Shown here in pieces: positions 52,010 to 61,642 of a stretch of DNA of 64,000 nucleotides (positions within the stretch are counted from its first letter, which is position 1; each line of letters opens with the position of its first letter). Both the position numbers and the translations under genes were made by a program. The notes under the pieces are model-generated. The model saw only the letters and a list, made by a program, of their open reading frames with translations, was not told where the DNA came from and did not search any database. This DNA comes from Streptosporangium amethystogenes (lineage in GTDB: Bacteria > Actinomycetota > Actinomycetes > Streptosporangiales > Streptosporangiaceae). Where the stretch lies: assembly GCF_000721075.1 (NCBI RefSeq), contig NZ_JOEQ01000022.1, forward strand, positions 62,001 to 126,000, written 5' to 3'.

Positions 52010-55000
52010 TCAGCGCAGGAGCCGCAACACCTCGGCGTCGAGCGGGACGGCGAGCTCGTCGCGCCGCTCGCGGTAGCGCTCGACACTGGCCAGCTTGACC
52101 CCCTCGTAGCCGCGTACCAGCTCCGCGGCCTCGGCGGCCCGCACCGCGCGGTCGTAGCCGGCCGCGTCGAGGGTCCGGGCCAGCTCGGCGACCATGTCCC
52201 GGTAGTCGGCCGCCAGCGCGCGCTCAAGCCGGCGGACGTGCGCGAACCCGAACGGGTCCAGCGGGGTGCCTCTCAGCACCCGTCCCCTGGCGAGCCCGCG
52301 CAGCACCGGCCGGAACCAGGGACCGAGCTTGAGCTTCCTGCTCATTCCCATCGACCGCAGCATCGGCGGGTGCAGGTTGTAGGTGACCTTCGCGGCCCCG
52401 GCGACCTGCCCGGCGACCGGGTCGGCGGCGGGGTCGGTGAGCAGGCGGGCCACCTCGTACTCGTCCTTGTAGGCCCAGAGCCGGTGCGCGCCACGGGCCA
52501 CCGCCTCACTGAAGTCCGTCGCCTCGCCCACGGCCCGCTCAGCGGTCCACGCGGTCTCGACGAGGTCGACGTAGCGCCGGGCCAGGTCCGCGCCCGAGTG
52601 CGCCCGCAGCTCCACGGCCCGCAGGCCCGCCAGCCGGGCGGTCTCGCCCCCCATCGACCGGCCGGCCAGGAACTCGGAGCCGTCCGGGCCGTCACCGGCG
52701 GCCGACCGACCCCCGTCGCCCGAGACGGCCCGAGCGAACGCGGCCGGGTCGGCGACGCTGACCCGGCCCCAGCGGAAGGCGGCGGTGTTGAGGTCGGCCT
52801 TCACCCCGTTGAGCGCTATCGCCCGCTCGATGGCCCGCGCGGTCAGCGGCAGCGCACCGGCCTGGAACGCGGCCCCCACGACCAGCAGGTTCGCCACGTC
52901 CGTGGAGCCGAACAGCGCCTCGGCGGCACCGAGCGCGTCCAGTTCGTGCAGCCTGGACGTCGAGTTTCGCAGACGCGCGAGCATCGGCTCGGCGTCCGGG
53001 TAGGTGAGGCCGGCGTCGTAGACCATCTCTCCGGTCGGTGTCCGGCTCGTCGAGGCGATCGCGACGGTGCGCCCGGGGCTCGCCAGCGCCAGGTGCCTGG
53101 CGTCGGTGCCTACCAGCAGGTCGAACGCCAGCACGGTGTCGGCACCGGCGGCGCTGACCCGGTTGGCCGGCTCGCCGCCGTCGACCGAGATCCGCAGGTG
53201 CGACGTCACCGGGCCCGCCTTCTGCGACAGGCCGGTCTGGTCGAGGCCGGCGCTGCGCAGGCCGTCGTGCAGGGCGGCGGTGGCCAGCACCGCGTTGACC
53301 GTCACGATGCCCGTGCCGCCGATCCCGGCCAGGAACACGTCGTACGTCGGGCTCGCCACCGGGATGACCGGATCCGCCACCGAGGGGGGCTCGGGTCGTG
53401 AGGTGGCCGCGGGCTTGCGGGAGGGGTCGACCCGTACCGTGACGAACGACGGGCAGTCCCCCTGCAGGCAGGTGTAGTCGGTGTTGCAGGAGGTCTGGTC
53501 GATCCTGGTCTTGCGGCCGAGTTCGGTCTCCACCGGCTGCACCGACAGGCAGTTGCTCTTCACCCCGCAGTCGCCGCACCCCTCGCAGACGCTCTCGTTG
53601 ATGACGACCCGCTGCGTCCGCTCGGCGAGCCGGCCGCGCTTGCGGAGCCGCCTGGCCTCGGCCGCGCACTGCTGGTCGTAGATGAGCACGGTGACGCCCG
53701 GCACGTCGCGAAGGAGTCGCTGCGCCTCGTCGAGCCGGTCACGGTGCCAGACGAGCGTCCCCGGCGCGAATCGGGCCCGCCTGCCGTAGCCGCGGGGCGT
53801 CTCGGAGCAGACGATGATCCTGGCCACGCCCTCGGCATGGAGCTTGCGCGTCAGCGCCGGAACGCTCAGGGCACCCTGGGGGTCCTGCGCACCGGTCATC
53901 GCGACGACCTGGTTGTAGAGGATCTTGTAGGTGATGTTCACCCCGGCCGCCACGCACGCCTGCAGTGCCAGCTGGCCGGAGTGGAAGAAGGTGCCGTCGC
54001 CGACGTTCTGAAAGATGTGCGGCACGTCGGTGAACTGCGACTGTCCCAGCCACTGCGTCCCCTCGCCGCCCATCTGGGTCAGCGACGTGACCTGCGCGCT
54101 TCGGCGGTCGGCGATCGTCACCATGGTGTGGCACCCGATGCCGCCGGCCCCCAGCGACCCTTCGGGGAGCACGGTCGACCGGTTGTGCGGGCAGCCGCTG
54201 CAGAAGTACGGGGTGCGGCTCGCCACCGGTGTCAGGGTGAGTGCCATCCGAGGTGCCCTCGGCGGCGGGGCGAGCTCGACCCGGTCGGAGAGCAGCCTGC
54301 GCAGCGGCCCGGTCAGCCGGTCGGCGTTCAGCAGTCCCCCGGCGGGCACCAGCGGCCGACCGTCCGCGTCCCGCTTTCCCAGCACCGCCGGAGCGTCGGC
54401 CGAGCCGTACAGCAGGTCGCGCACCTGACTCTCGACGAAGGACGTCTTCTCCTCCACGACCAGGATCTGGCGGAGCCCGCGCGCGAACCGCCGCAGGGTG
54501 CCGGCCCCGAGCGGGTAGGGCATCCCGATCCGCATCAGCCTGATCCCGGCCCGCTCAAGACCCCGCTGGTCGAGGCCCAGGTCGAGCAGGGCCTGGCGCA
54601 CCGCGTCGTACGTCACGCCGGGCGCCGCGATGCCGAGCCGGGCGTCGGCGGGGTCGACCTCGACGACGTCCAGCGGGTTGGCGGCGCCGAACGCCTCGAC
54701 CATCGCCCACCGGGGGCCGAACAGGTCGGCCTCGGCGAGCAGGCTGTCGGTCGGGGAGGACATGGTGCGCTGCCGGTAGGTCCACGGCCGCCCCTCCCAC
54801 TCGATTTCGGGAACCTCTATGTGCATGCCGGCGAAGTCGCGGTCGACCGTGAAGAGCCCGTCGGCCACCGCGGTGACCACCTTGACGCCGACCCAGCAGC
54901 CGGACGCCCGGGACAGGGCGATGCCGTACAGCCCGAGGGCGACCATCTCCTCGGCGTCGCGCGGGTACAGCACGGGCAGCCCCATCGCGGCCAGCGTGCG

Positions 55001-55495
55001 CTCGCTGACGCACGGCAGCGTGGACGACGACGCGCCGGGGTCGTCACCGGCGAGGGCCAGCACCCCGCCGCGCGGGTCGACGCCGTACGTGGACGCGTGC
55101 CGGATCGCGTCGCCCGACCTGTCGACGCCGGGTCCCTTGCCGTACCAGAGACCCACCACGCCGTCGTGGGTACGCCGCCCGCTGGGCAGGGCGCTCTGGC
55201 TGCCCCAGACGGCGGTGGCGCCGAGCTCCTCGTTGAGACCGGGCAGCAGGCGCAGGTCGTCGGACCGCAGACCGGCGAGCGTCTTGTCGAGACCGGCCAG
55301 CGGGCTGCCCTGGTATCCCGACACGAACGTGGCGGTGCGCAGACCGGCCCGCTCGTCGCGCGCACGCTGCTCGGCGACCAACCGGCCGACGGCCTGGACT
55401 CCCGTCAGCAGCACCGGGCCGGAACCCGGCCGGTAGCGATCGGCGAGGTCGATGCGGGCACCCGCCCCGACCACAGGATCGGCGGTCTGGGCCAT
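52010..55495 (-). CDS. Fused indolepyruvate ferredoxin oxidoreductase (IorA-IorB type)
   Basis: A 1161-residue enzyme combining alpha and beta chains of 2-oxoacid:ferredoxin oxidoreductase. The pyrimidine-binding domain begins VLLTGVQAVGRLVAEQRARDE and TFVSGYQGSPL. The thiamine pyrophosphate part is at about residues 430-620 (CSGCPHNRSTVLPEG, GGIGCHTM, QMGGEGTQWLGQ, NVGDGTFFHSG). Iron-sulfur cysteines are in CEGCGDCGVKSNC and CNTDYTCLQGDCPS. The gamma domain starts FLAGIGGTGIVTVNAVLA. It oxidatively decarboxylates aryl-pyruvates from aromatic amino acids to acyl-CoA, with reduced ferredoxin. The ATG at 55495 has a perfect GGAGG. An AsnC regulator is divergent, a typical partner for amino-acid degradation genes. 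Confidence 0.94.
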   Translation of the reverse strand: MAQTADPVVGAGARIDLADRYRPGSGPVLLTGVQAVGRLVAEQRARDERAGLRTATFVSGYQGSPLAGLDKTLAGLRSDDLRLLPGLNEELGATAVWGSQSALPSGRRTHDGVVGLWYGKGPGVDRSGDAIRHASTYGVDPRGGVLALAGDDPGASSSTLPCVSERTLAAMGLPVLYPRDAEEMVALGLYGIALSRASGCWVGVKVVTAVADGLFTVDRDFAGMHIEVPEIEWEGRPWTYRQRTMSSPTDSLLAEADLFGPRWAMVEAFGAANPLDVVEVDPADARLGIAAPGVTYDAVRQALLDLGLDQRGLERAGIRLMRIGMPYPLGAGTLRRFARGLRQILVVEEKTSFVESQVRDLLYGSADAPAVLGKRDADGRPLVPAGGLLNADRLTGPLRRLLSDRVELAPPPRAPRMALTLTPVASRTPYFCSGCPHNRSTVLPEGSLGAGGIGCHTMVTIADRRSAQVTSLTQMGGEGTQWLGQSQFTDVPHIFQNVGDGTFFHSGQLALQACVAAGVNITYKILYNQVVAMTGAQDPQGALSVPALTRKLHAEGVARIIVCSETPRGYGRRARFAPGTLVWHRDRLDEAQRLLRDVPGVTVLIYDQQCAAEARRLRKRGRLAERTQRVVINESVCEGCGDCGVKSNCLSVQPVETELGRKTRIDQTSCNTDYTCLQGDCPSFVTVRVDPSRKPAATSRPEPPSVADPVIPVASPTYDVFLAGIGGTGIVTVNAVLATAALHDGLRSAGLDQTGLSQKAGPVTSHLRISVDGGEPANRVSAAGADTVLAFDLLVGTDARHLALASPGRTVAIASTSRTPTGEMVYDAGLTYPDAEPMLARLRNSTSRLHELDALGAAEALFGSTDVANLLVVGAAFQAGALPLTARAIERAIALNGVKADLNTAAFRWGRVSVADPAAFARAVSGDGGRSAAGDGPDGSEFLAGRSMGGETARLAGLRAVELRAHSGADLARRYVDLVETAWTAERAVGEATDFSEAVARGAHRLWAYKDEYEVARLLTDPAADPVAGQVAGAAKVTYNLHPPMLRSMGMSRKLKLGPWFRPVLRGLARGRVLRGTPLDPFGFAHVRRLERALAADYRDMVAELARTLDAAGYDRAVRAAEAAELVRGYEGVKLASVERYRERRDELAVPLDAEVLRLLR

Positions 55496-55621
55496 GTGTG
55501 CCTCCTTCACCAGAGCTGACGCATATGTCGGTAAATTTGAGGTTAGAGTGGCTGCCACGTCAAGGTTCTGCAGAAATATTGAGCGTCCTGCTCAGTTAAC
55601 ACCCGCCACAAACAACGACAG
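55496..55621. promoter_or_regulatory. Shared promoter region of the oxidoreductase and AsnC genes
   Basis: The 126-base gap is AT-richer than the genes and must hold two divergent promoters and the AsnC-family binding sites. TAACCT on the minus strand (near 55543) is a possible -10 for the oxidoreductase. No single clear palindrome stands out. Confidence 0.35.
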
Positions 55622-56134
55622 GTGAGCACTGTGACCAGCATTGACCGGCTCGACGCGGAGCTGCTGACCGCCCTGTCCGAAGACCCCCGGGCCGGGACCA
55701 GCGAGCTCGCGGCCCGGCTGGGGGTCGCGCGGAACACGGTCCAGGCGCGCTACCAGCGGCTCGTCGAGTCGGGGGTGCTGACGGGCTTCAGCGCCCGCGT
55801 CGACCTGGAGCGCCTCGGCCTGCCGGTGACCGCGTTCCTGCACCTGCAGCTCGCCCAGGGCACTCTGGGCGAGGTCACCGACACGCTCGGGCGGCTGAGC
55901 CAGGTCCTTGAGGTCTGCATCACCACCGGCACCAGCGACGTCATGGTCCGGGTGGCCTCCCGCAGCCACGCCGAGCTGCAGTCGCTGATCCAGGAGGTCC
56001 TGGCGCTCCGCGGCGTCGTCCGGTCCACCACCGAGATCGCCCTGACGACCCCGGTGGAGTACCGCCTCGGCCCGCTGCTCGCGACCCTGACCAGCGACCG
56101 GGGCCGCGGCCGCAGCGGCGACCAGCGCCGCTGA
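55622..56134 (+). CDS. Lrp/AsnC family transcriptional regulator
   Basis: A 170-residue regulator. The N-terminal helix-turn-helix is AGTSELAARLGVARNTVQARYQRLVESGVL; the C-terminal RAM ligand-binding domain has VTAFLHLQLAQGTLGEVTDTLG, ICITTGTSDVMVRVASRSHAEL and STTEIALTTPVEYRLGPLL. It is divergent from the aryl-pyruvate oxidoreductase gene and presumably controls it in response to aromatic amino acids. The start is the GTG at 55622; a GTG 9 bases downstream is also possible. Confidence 0.92.
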   Translation: MSTVTSIDRLDAELLTALSEDPRAGTSELAARLGVARNTVQARYQRLVESGVLTGFSARVDLERLGLPVTAFLHLQLAQGTLGEVTDTLGRLSQVLEVCITTGTSDVMVRVASRSHAELQSLIQEVLALRGVVRSTTEIALTTPVEYRLGPLLATLTSDRGRGRSGDQRR

Positions 56135-56291
56135 CCGGTCGGTCGGCAGGCCGCGGGGGCGTCCGGGGCGAGGTCCACCGCAGGCCTCAGCGGGCCTCAG
56201 CGGGTTCGACGGCCCGTGGAGGTGATGGCCGACCGGCCCGGGTTCCACCCCGCCCACGAGCCCTGATTCTGCCCCGCCGCGACGAGCCTGG

Positions 56292-56349
56292 AAAAAGCGC
56301 ACCGGGGCGGGCGCGACCTGTGGGACACAGGCTCCGCGCTCGCCCCGGT
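56292..56349 (-). terminator. Rho-independent terminator of the secreted subtilisin gene
   Basis: Arms 56301-56315 and 56335-56349 pair over 15 bp with one mismatch; the loop contains a second small hairpin (cctgtg/cacagg). On the minus strand the stem is followed by gcgcttttt (A-run at 56292-56297), giving a classical U-tract 20 bases after the stop codon. Confidence 0.75.
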
Positions 56350-56368
56350 CAGCGGGGGACGGTGTCCG

Positions 56369-59329
56369 TCAGTTGAGGGTCACCACCGTGCCGGTTCCGT
56401 TCGGGTACTCGATGAAGGCGGTGGAGCGTACGCCGGTGGACACCTTGGACCACGAGCCGGTGACCGTCAGGGGAACGCCCACGGTGACCTTGGGCTTCTT
56501 GGGGGACACGGTGAACTCCCCCTTGCCGCCCTTGCCGTCGATCAGGTTCGTCTGGACGGTGAACGGCGTCGACGTGGTCCCCTCGACCTCACCGAGTGAC
56601 ACGACCACCAGGAGGTATCTGCCGGCCGCCGGGTTGGGGACGCTGACCCTCAGATCCGCCGGGGAGGTGAGGACGTCGACCAGGTGGATCCCGCCTTCGA
56701 TCTCGTACCCCAGGATCACTCCCAGTTGTGCCTGAGGGTTGTCGGCGCGCACGTTGAACTCGACGGCTTTGGCGCCCTCGGTCACCGTGGTCCAGAATTC
56801 CTGGAAGTCAGGGCCGGAGGTGGAGACCGAGCCCGCCTGCGGCGGTGCGGAGACCGGCCGGTGGGCGGTGATCGGGAACCTGGTCACGCCGGGGGTGACC
56901 GGGAACGAGACGCTGCCGACCTTTCCGGTGCCGCTGACCTGCTTCGGCGCCCGCACGCTCTGCGGCGTCAGCACGATGGGGCTGCGCGTGGTGGTGCCGG
57001 CCCCGGTCCACGTCAGCGAACCGTTCGCGAGGGTCTCCGCCTGCGCGTCCTTCAGTTCGAAGGTGACCGTGAACTCCTTGGTCTCCCCGGCCGCGTCGAA
57101 GCGCAGGGTGGACGGGCGGACGGTGGTCTTCACCCCGGGCAGGTCGATCTTGCCCCGGTAGACGCCCGGGGCGACCGCGGTGACCCTGCGGGTGATGGTC
57201 TGCGAGCCGAACAGATCGCCGATCGCGATGGAGGGGTAGTTCAGGTCGCTGGAGTCGATTCCCGGCACGCCCGTGCCGGTCTCGATCCCGAGACCTTCGA
57301 GGTAGCCCAGCCAGTCCTGCTCCGCGGAGTCGTACACCAGGCCGGGGTTGAACATCCGGTCCGGGGTGACGTTGCCGGCGCCCTGCGCGAACCGGTCGGT
57401 GCTCGCCGCGCCGCTGTCGGTCTTGAGGTCGGTCGCGGTGGTCATCATCGCCGACTTGATCTGCATCGGCGACCAGTTCGGATACCTACCGAGGTAGAGC
57501 GCGGCCAGTCCGGCGATGTGCGGTGCGGCCATGGAGGTGCCGGACATCACGTCGTACTCGCGTCCGGCCGCTCCCGGCGGGGCCACCGCCGCGAGGATCG
57601 CCACACCGGGAGCGGCGATGTCCGGCTTCAGCAGATCACCGTGGTTCGTCGTCGACGGGCCGCGCGAGGAGAATCCGGCGACCTGCGGGTAGGGCGTGTC
57701 CGTCCCACCGGGAACCAGCGTGACCTGCGCGCCCTCGGTCGCCGCGTACTCCTTCACGGTCAGCGAGTCGGGTGCGTCGAGGTGCACGGTCGGCACCGAG
57801 TGCACGTCCGCCTCGGCACCGAGGGCGGTCAGGTTGACCAGCACCATGCCCGCTCCGCCGGCGCGGGCGACCTCGGCGGACTTGATCGGCCGCTGGATGA
57901 CGCCCCGGTCACAGACGACGACCTTGCCGGCCACCTTGGCCGGGTCGAGGCTGTTCGTCTGGCAGAGCGACGCGTCGGCGTCGCTGACGTCCGCGTTCTT
58001 CACCGAGGTGGCCGGCACCAGCGGCTTCGGCCCGACGCTCGCGGCGACCGACGAACTCTGGCCGGTGTACCTCGCACCGTTGCCCAACACCACGCCGGCC
58101 GTGTACGGAGCGACCGTGCTGGCCGCCACCGTGGTCACCCAGGGAGCGGTGTTGTCCAGGCTGGCCGGGTCCGGTCCGTTGTTGCCTCCGGCGGCGGCCA
58201 CGAAGACACCCGTCGACGCCGCGCTGAGGAAGGCGCGCTGGACCGGGTCGTCGGCCGCCGATTCCCGTGACGACCCGATCGAGTAGTTGATCACGTCCAC
58301 GCCGTCGGCCACGGCCTGGTCGACGGCCGCGACGAGGTCACTGACGTACCCGCTGCCCTCGGCGCTCTTGCTCGACCAGAGTGCCTTATAGACCGCGATC
58401 TTCGCGGCCGGGGCGACTCCGGAGATCTCCCCGAAGGCCAGGCCGTTCACGGTGACGTCGACCCCGGCGTTACCGGCGGCCGTGGTCGCGGTGTGGGTGC
58501 CGTGGCCGTGGCGGTCACGCGGGGAGAGATAGTCGGCGCGCTGATCGGGGGGAGTGAGCTCCGCCCAGGTGTCCCCGAAGTAGCGGGCGCTGATGAGCTT
58601 CTCGTTGCAGAGGCCGCCGTCGAACTCCTCGCCGACCTGGCAGGTCCCGGTGAACGTGCCGCCGTCCGCCTTGCGCATGACGGTGGTCGTACCGTCCAGA
58701 TACGGCCGGTAGGGGTCCTCCGTGGTGGGCGCGGCCGAGCCCAGTGCCGGTGCGGCGAGCGAACGGCTCTCCGGCCACACGCCGGTGTCGATGACGCCGA
58801 CCACGACACCCTTGCCCGCGTTCTCGGCGCCGCCCAGCGAGGACCAGACCCCGGCGGGGCCGGACAACTTCAGGAAGTCGGTGGACTTCCTGTCGTCGGC
58901 CACCGTGCGCAGCTCGTCCCGGACGACGGAGGTCACCCCGGCCGTGCCCATCAGCCGCGCCACCTGAACGGCCGACAGGTCGGCCACGAAGGCGTTGGAG
59001 GCGACGGAGTAGTGGCGCGCGGGAGTGGCGCCGACGGCCTTGGCCGCCTTGGTGTGCCGGTCGGTGAGGTGGTCGCGGTAGCGCTTCGCCTCCGGCGTGG
59101 TGACGTCGACCCGCTTCCCCTTCGGCGGCTTGGTACGCGCCAGGCCGGACACGCCGCCCTCGTAGCCGGCGAGCGGCTGCTCGGCCAGCGTGACGATGTA
59201 CCGGCCGGCGAGAAACGATCCGGGGGTGGGGTCCGCCAGCGACGCCCGGGCCGGGAGCGCCGTCACGGACAGCGCGAAGGCCACGACCACACTGGCGAGA
59301 AGTCGTCCGTTGCGTGACTGATATGTCAC
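56369..59329 (-). CDS. Secreted subtilisin-like protease with PA and Fn3-type domains
   Basis: A 986-residue extracellular S8 protease. A Sec signal (LLASVVVAFALSVTALPARAS) is followed by an I9 propeptide (RYIVTLAEQPLAGYEGG ... SVASNAFVADLSAVQVARL). The catalytic domain has Asp in VVGVIDTGVWPE, His in DRHGHGTHTATTAAG and Ser in SGTSMAAPHIAGLAAL. A protease-associated (PA) domain is inserted before the serine (LVPATSVKNADVSDADASLCQ ... AGGAGMVLVN), and Fn3-like beta domains follow. This is the plant-subtilase-like architecture common in actinomycete exoproteases. The GTG at 59329 has GGAGGAA 7 bases upstream. A TrmB/LuxR-type regulator gene is divergent. Confidence 0.94.
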   Translation of the reverse strand: MTYQSRNGRLLASVVVAFALSVTALPARASLADPTPGSFLAGRYIVTLAEQPLAGYEGGVSGLARTKPPKGKRVDVTTPEAKRYRDHLTDRHTKAAKAVGATPARHYSVASNAFVADLSAVQVARLMGTAGVTSVVRDELRTVADDRKSTDFLKLSGPAGVWSSLGGAENAGKGVVVGVIDTGVWPESRSLAAPALGSAAPTTEDPYRPYLDGTTTVMRKADGGTFTGTCQVGEEFDGGLCNEKLISARYFGDTWAELTPPDQRADYLSPRDRHGHGTHTATTAAGNAGVDVTVNGLAFGEISGVAPAAKIAVYKALWSSKSAEGSGYVSDLVAAVDQAVADGVDVINYSIGSSRESAADDPVQRAFLSAASTGVFVAAAGGNNGPDPASLDNTAPWVTTVAASTVAPYTAGVVLGNGARYTGQSSSVAASVGPKPLVPATSVKNADVSDADASLCQTNSLDPAKVAGKVVVCDRGVIQRPIKSAEVARAGGAGMVLVNLTALGAEADVHSVPTVHLDAPDSLTVKEYAATEGAQVTLVPGGTDTPYPQVAGFSSRGPSTTNHGDLLKPDIAAPGVAILAAVAPPGAAGREYDVMSGTSMAAPHIAGLAALYLGRYPNWSPMQIKSAMMTTATDLKTDSGAASTDRFAQGAGNVTPDRMFNPGLVYDSAEQDWLGYLEGLGIETGTGVPGIDSSDLNYPSIAIGDLFGSQTITRRVTAVAPGVYRGKIDLPGVKTTVRPSTLRFDAAGETKEFTVTFELKDAQAETLANGSLTWTGAGTTTRSPIVLTPQSVRAPKQVSGTGKVGSVSFPVTPGVTRFPITAHRPVSAPPQAGSVSTSGPDFQEFWTTVTEGAKAVEFNVRADNPQAQLGVILGYEIEGGIHLVDVLTSPADLRVSVPNPAAGRYLLVVVSLGEVEGTTSTPFTVQTNLIDGKGGKGEFTVSPKKPKVTVGVPLTVTGSWSKVSTGVRSTAFIEYPNGTGTVVTLN

Positions 59330-59407
59330 GTTTGTTCCTCCGAGGGGGGGAGAAGGGAGGCAAGAGCGAATTCGCCGCTCATGTGATTGTTCGGTGTGAA
59401 GTGAACT

Positions 59408-59437
59408 TTGTGAGACCAATGGTTGTCCAGGTAAAGT
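59408..59437 (+). promoter_or_regulatory. Predicted promoter of the TrmB/LuxR-type regulator
   Basis: TTGTGA (59408-59413) and TAAAGT (59432-59437) with an 18-base spacer; the start point would be near 59444, about 12 bases before the ATG. It lies in an AT-rich gap shared with the divergent protease gene. Confidence 0.45.
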
Positions 59438-59455
59438 TGTGGCGTCTTCCGCCAT

Positions 59456-60481
59456 ATGGCGAAAGACGTCACGCTTCGGCACCTTTGGGAGCGACCTGTG
59501 CTGGACACGCTCGGCGTCGGCGAGTTCGACGAGCAGGTGTACCGCGCACTCCTCAACCGGCCCGACCAGAGGCTCTCCGAGATCGCCACGCTGCTCGACA
59601 CCACTCCCGGCCGGGTCAGGAACGCCGCCGTCCGGCTCACCGAGCTCGGCCTGGTCCGCAGGATCAAGCCCGGCGAGTACCTGCCGGTCGGCCCGGACAC
59701 GGCCCTGACCGCGCTGCTCCACCAGCGCCGGATGGAGGCCGAGTCGGCGTTCAGCAGGGTGCGGACGGTCGTGGACGACTTCGCGCGGCTCTACCACACC
59801 GGTCGGCTGCAGACCGATCTCGCCTCCCTGGTGGAGGTGCTGTCCGGCCGGGAGATGGTCGACCGGAAGGTGGACGAGCTGACCAAGTCGATCCGCACCC
59901 ACATGTGGGTGCTGGACAAGCCGCCCTACCTGCAGTGGGCGAAGGCCCGGCCGGAGACCAACGAGAAGGAACTGGAGGACACCCTGGCGATGATCGACCG
60001 GGGGGTCGAGATCCGCACGGTGTACTGCCCGGAGGCCATGGAACGACCCGGCAGGTTCGAGACCGTGGCCAAACTGGCCACCCTCGGCGAGCAGGCCCGG
60101 ATGCTGCCCGACCTGCCGTTCAAACTACGGATCATGGACCGGAAGGTCGCGCTCGTACCGCTGGTCGGCGAGATCTACGACACCCTCGCCGTGGTGCACC
60201 CGTCCGGCCTGCTCGACGCGCTCATCAAACTCTTCGAGCTCTACTGGGAGCGGGCCGAACCGATCGTCGGCGCGCACCCGCCACCCGGCGACGGTCCCGG
60301 CGAGGAGGACCTGCTCCTGCTGCACATGCTCAGGGCCGGGCTGAAGGACCAGGCGATCGCCCGGCAACTCGGGGTCAGCGCCCGGACCGCCACCCGGCGG
60401 ATCGCGGGCCTGATGACCACCCTCGGCGCCGCCAACCGCTTCCAGGCCGGCGTCGAGGCGGCGGCCCGTGGCTGGCTCTGA
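59456..60481 (+). CDS. TrmB/LuxR-type transcriptional regulator
   Basis: A 341-residue regulator. The N-terminus is a winged helix of TrmB type (FDEQVYRALLNRPDQRLSEI, ATLLDTTPGRVRNAAVRLTELGLV). A middle phospholipase-D-like or sensor region follows (LVEVLSGREMVDRKVDEL ... IRTVYCPEAM). The C-terminus is a LuxR helix-turn-helix (EDLLLLHMLRAGLKDQAIARQLGVSARTA, then TRRIAGLMTTLGAANR). Such proteins are frequent next to secreted subtilisin genes in actinomycetes. The ATG at 59456 has no ribosome site and may be leaderless; a GTG at 59499 is an alternative near the domain start. Confidence 0.87.
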   Translation: MAKDVTLRHLWERPVLDTLGVGEFDEQVYRALLNRPDQRLSEIATLLDTTPGRVRNAAVRLTELGLVRRIKPGEYLPVGPDTALTALLHQRRMEAESAFSRVRTVVDDFARLYHTGRLQTDLASLVEVLSGREMVDRKVDELTKSIRTHMWVLDKPPYLQWAKARPETNEKELEDTLAMIDRGVEIRTVYCPEAMERPGRFETVAKLATLGEQARMLPDLPFKLRIMDRKVALVPLVGEIYDTLAVVHPSGLLDALIKLFELYWERAEPIVGAHPPPGDGPGEEDLLLLHMLRAGLKDQAIARQLGVSARTATRRIAGLMTTLGAANRFQAGVEAAARGWL

Positions 60482-60561
60482 CCATCCGGCTGCGGATCCT
60501 GCCCCCAGAGGGCGGACTCCGGCGTCGGCGTAATCGCAGGCCGCGCGACAGTACAGCGGGT

Positions 60562-61182
60562 TCAGCTCTGGCCGGCCTCCTGGGCCACCCGCTCCAGCCG
60601 GTCGCGGTACTCCTCCCACCACGACCGGTCGCCCGGTGCCAGGTTGTCGTTGTCCTCCCGCACCCCGGCGGCCCCGTCGATGAGCTCCCGGACGATGTCG
60701 GCGTGCCCGGCATGCCGCTGGATCTCGGCGATCAGGTGGGCCAGGACCCGGTGCAGCGTCGGCTTGTTCTGCCCTTCGGCCCACCACGGCACGTGGCCGG
60801 TCTCGTCCAGTCCCAGCGCCTCGATGGTGGCGTCCGCGTGCTCCCACGCCCGCCGGTACAGCCCGACGATGTACTCGCGGGACTCCTCGGCGGTGGCCCA
60901 CATGTCGGCGTTGGGGACCTCGGCGGCGGGGTCCATGTCCTCCAGGCGACCGGTGGGGCCGAACCAGGGCACCTTCTCCTCGAAGTGCCGCCCGAACACG
61001 TATCCCAGATAGAGCAACTCGACGCCGATCAGGTGTTTGACCAGCCCCAGCAGGTTGGTGCCGGTCGGCGTCATCGGGCGGCGGACGTCGTACTCCGAGA
61101 GCCCGTCGAGCTTCCACAGCAGCGCCTCACGCGCCCGCTGCAGATACCGATGCATATCGGCTTTCAGTTCTTTTTCGGTCAT
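60562..61182 (-). CDS. DinB/DUF664 family protein
   Basis: A 206-residue four-helix-bundle protein. The presumed metal ligands are three histidines, in GLVKHLIGVELLYLG and VLAHLIAEIQRHAGHADIVRELIDG, the pattern of DinB_2/DUF664 and mycothiol-dependent enzymes. It begins LHRYLQRAREALLWKLDGLSEYDVRRP-like (positions 10-37) and includes TPTGTNLLGL, both standard for DUF664. A thiol-transferase role in detoxification is the most common assignment but is not proven for this group. The gene is on the same strand as the VOC gene at 61215, 32 bases downstream of it. Confidence 0.88.
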   Translation of the reverse strand: MTEKELKADMHRYLQRAREALLWKLDGLSEYDVRRPMTPTGTNLLGLVKHLIGVELLYLGYVFGRHFEEKVPWFGPTGRLEDMDPAAEVPNADMWATAEESREYIVGLYRRAWEHADATIEALGLDETGHVPWWAEGQNKPTLHRVLAHLIAEIQRHAGHADIVRELIDGAAGVREDNDNLAPGDRSWWEEYRDRLERVAQEAGQS

Positions 61183-61214
61183 GTCAGCCCATTTTCTTTG
61201 ATCGGGGACGAATG

Positions 61215-61568
61215 TCAGGGGCTCAGTAGGCCGACGGCGTTGCCGTCGGGATCGGTGAACACGGCTATCCGCCCCATCCCGGGCACGCTCTGCGGCTCCA
61301 GCCTCCGGCTGCCACCGAGCTTCTCCGCCCGCTCAAGGGCGGTGTCCACGTCGTCGACCGGGAAGTAGACGACGATCCCGGTGTAGGGACTGTCCGGACC
61401 GGCCTGGCCGATCCCGCCCGCCGGCCGGCCGCCCTCCCCGCCCACCAGCGCGTAGGTCTCGTCCAGCACGTTCATCGACCAGCCGAACATCTCCCGGTAG
61501 AAGTGTCGCGCTCGCGGTGCGTCGGGGGTGGAGATGTCGAACCAGCCGGGCACGGGATGGTGGGTCAT
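61215..61568 (-). CDS. VOC family protein
   Basis: A 117-residue VOC-fold protein: GWFDISTPDAPRARHFYREMFGW (first module), IVVYFPVDDVDTALERAEKLGG and IAVFTDPDGNAVGLLSP. The final D-P-D-G-N-x-x-G-L is typical. The ATG at 61568 has AGGAGG 6 bases upstream, so the longer in-frame extension is excluded. It probably forms an operon with the DinB gene and is divergent from a SigG-like sigma factor gene. The similar VOC/sigma pairing at the start of the window makes a functional connection plausible. Confidence 0.9.
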   Translation of the reverse strand: MTHHPVPGWFDISTPDAPRARHFYREMFGWSMNVLDETYALVGGEGGRPAGGIGQAGPDSPYTGIVVYFPVDDVDTALERAEKLGGSRRLEPQSVPGMGRIAVFTDPDGNAVGLLSP

Positions 61569-61642
61569 GGGAATCCTCCTGGTGGGTGCGGCGGTACTGC
61601 CGTCGAAAAGGAGACCGCCACCGTGCGGCAGAATCATCGCCT

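Noticed and set aside
53744..55519. A 591-codon plus-strand frame opposite the indolepyruvate oxidoreductase gene
   Set aside because: Antisense shadow of an enzyme with complete motifs.
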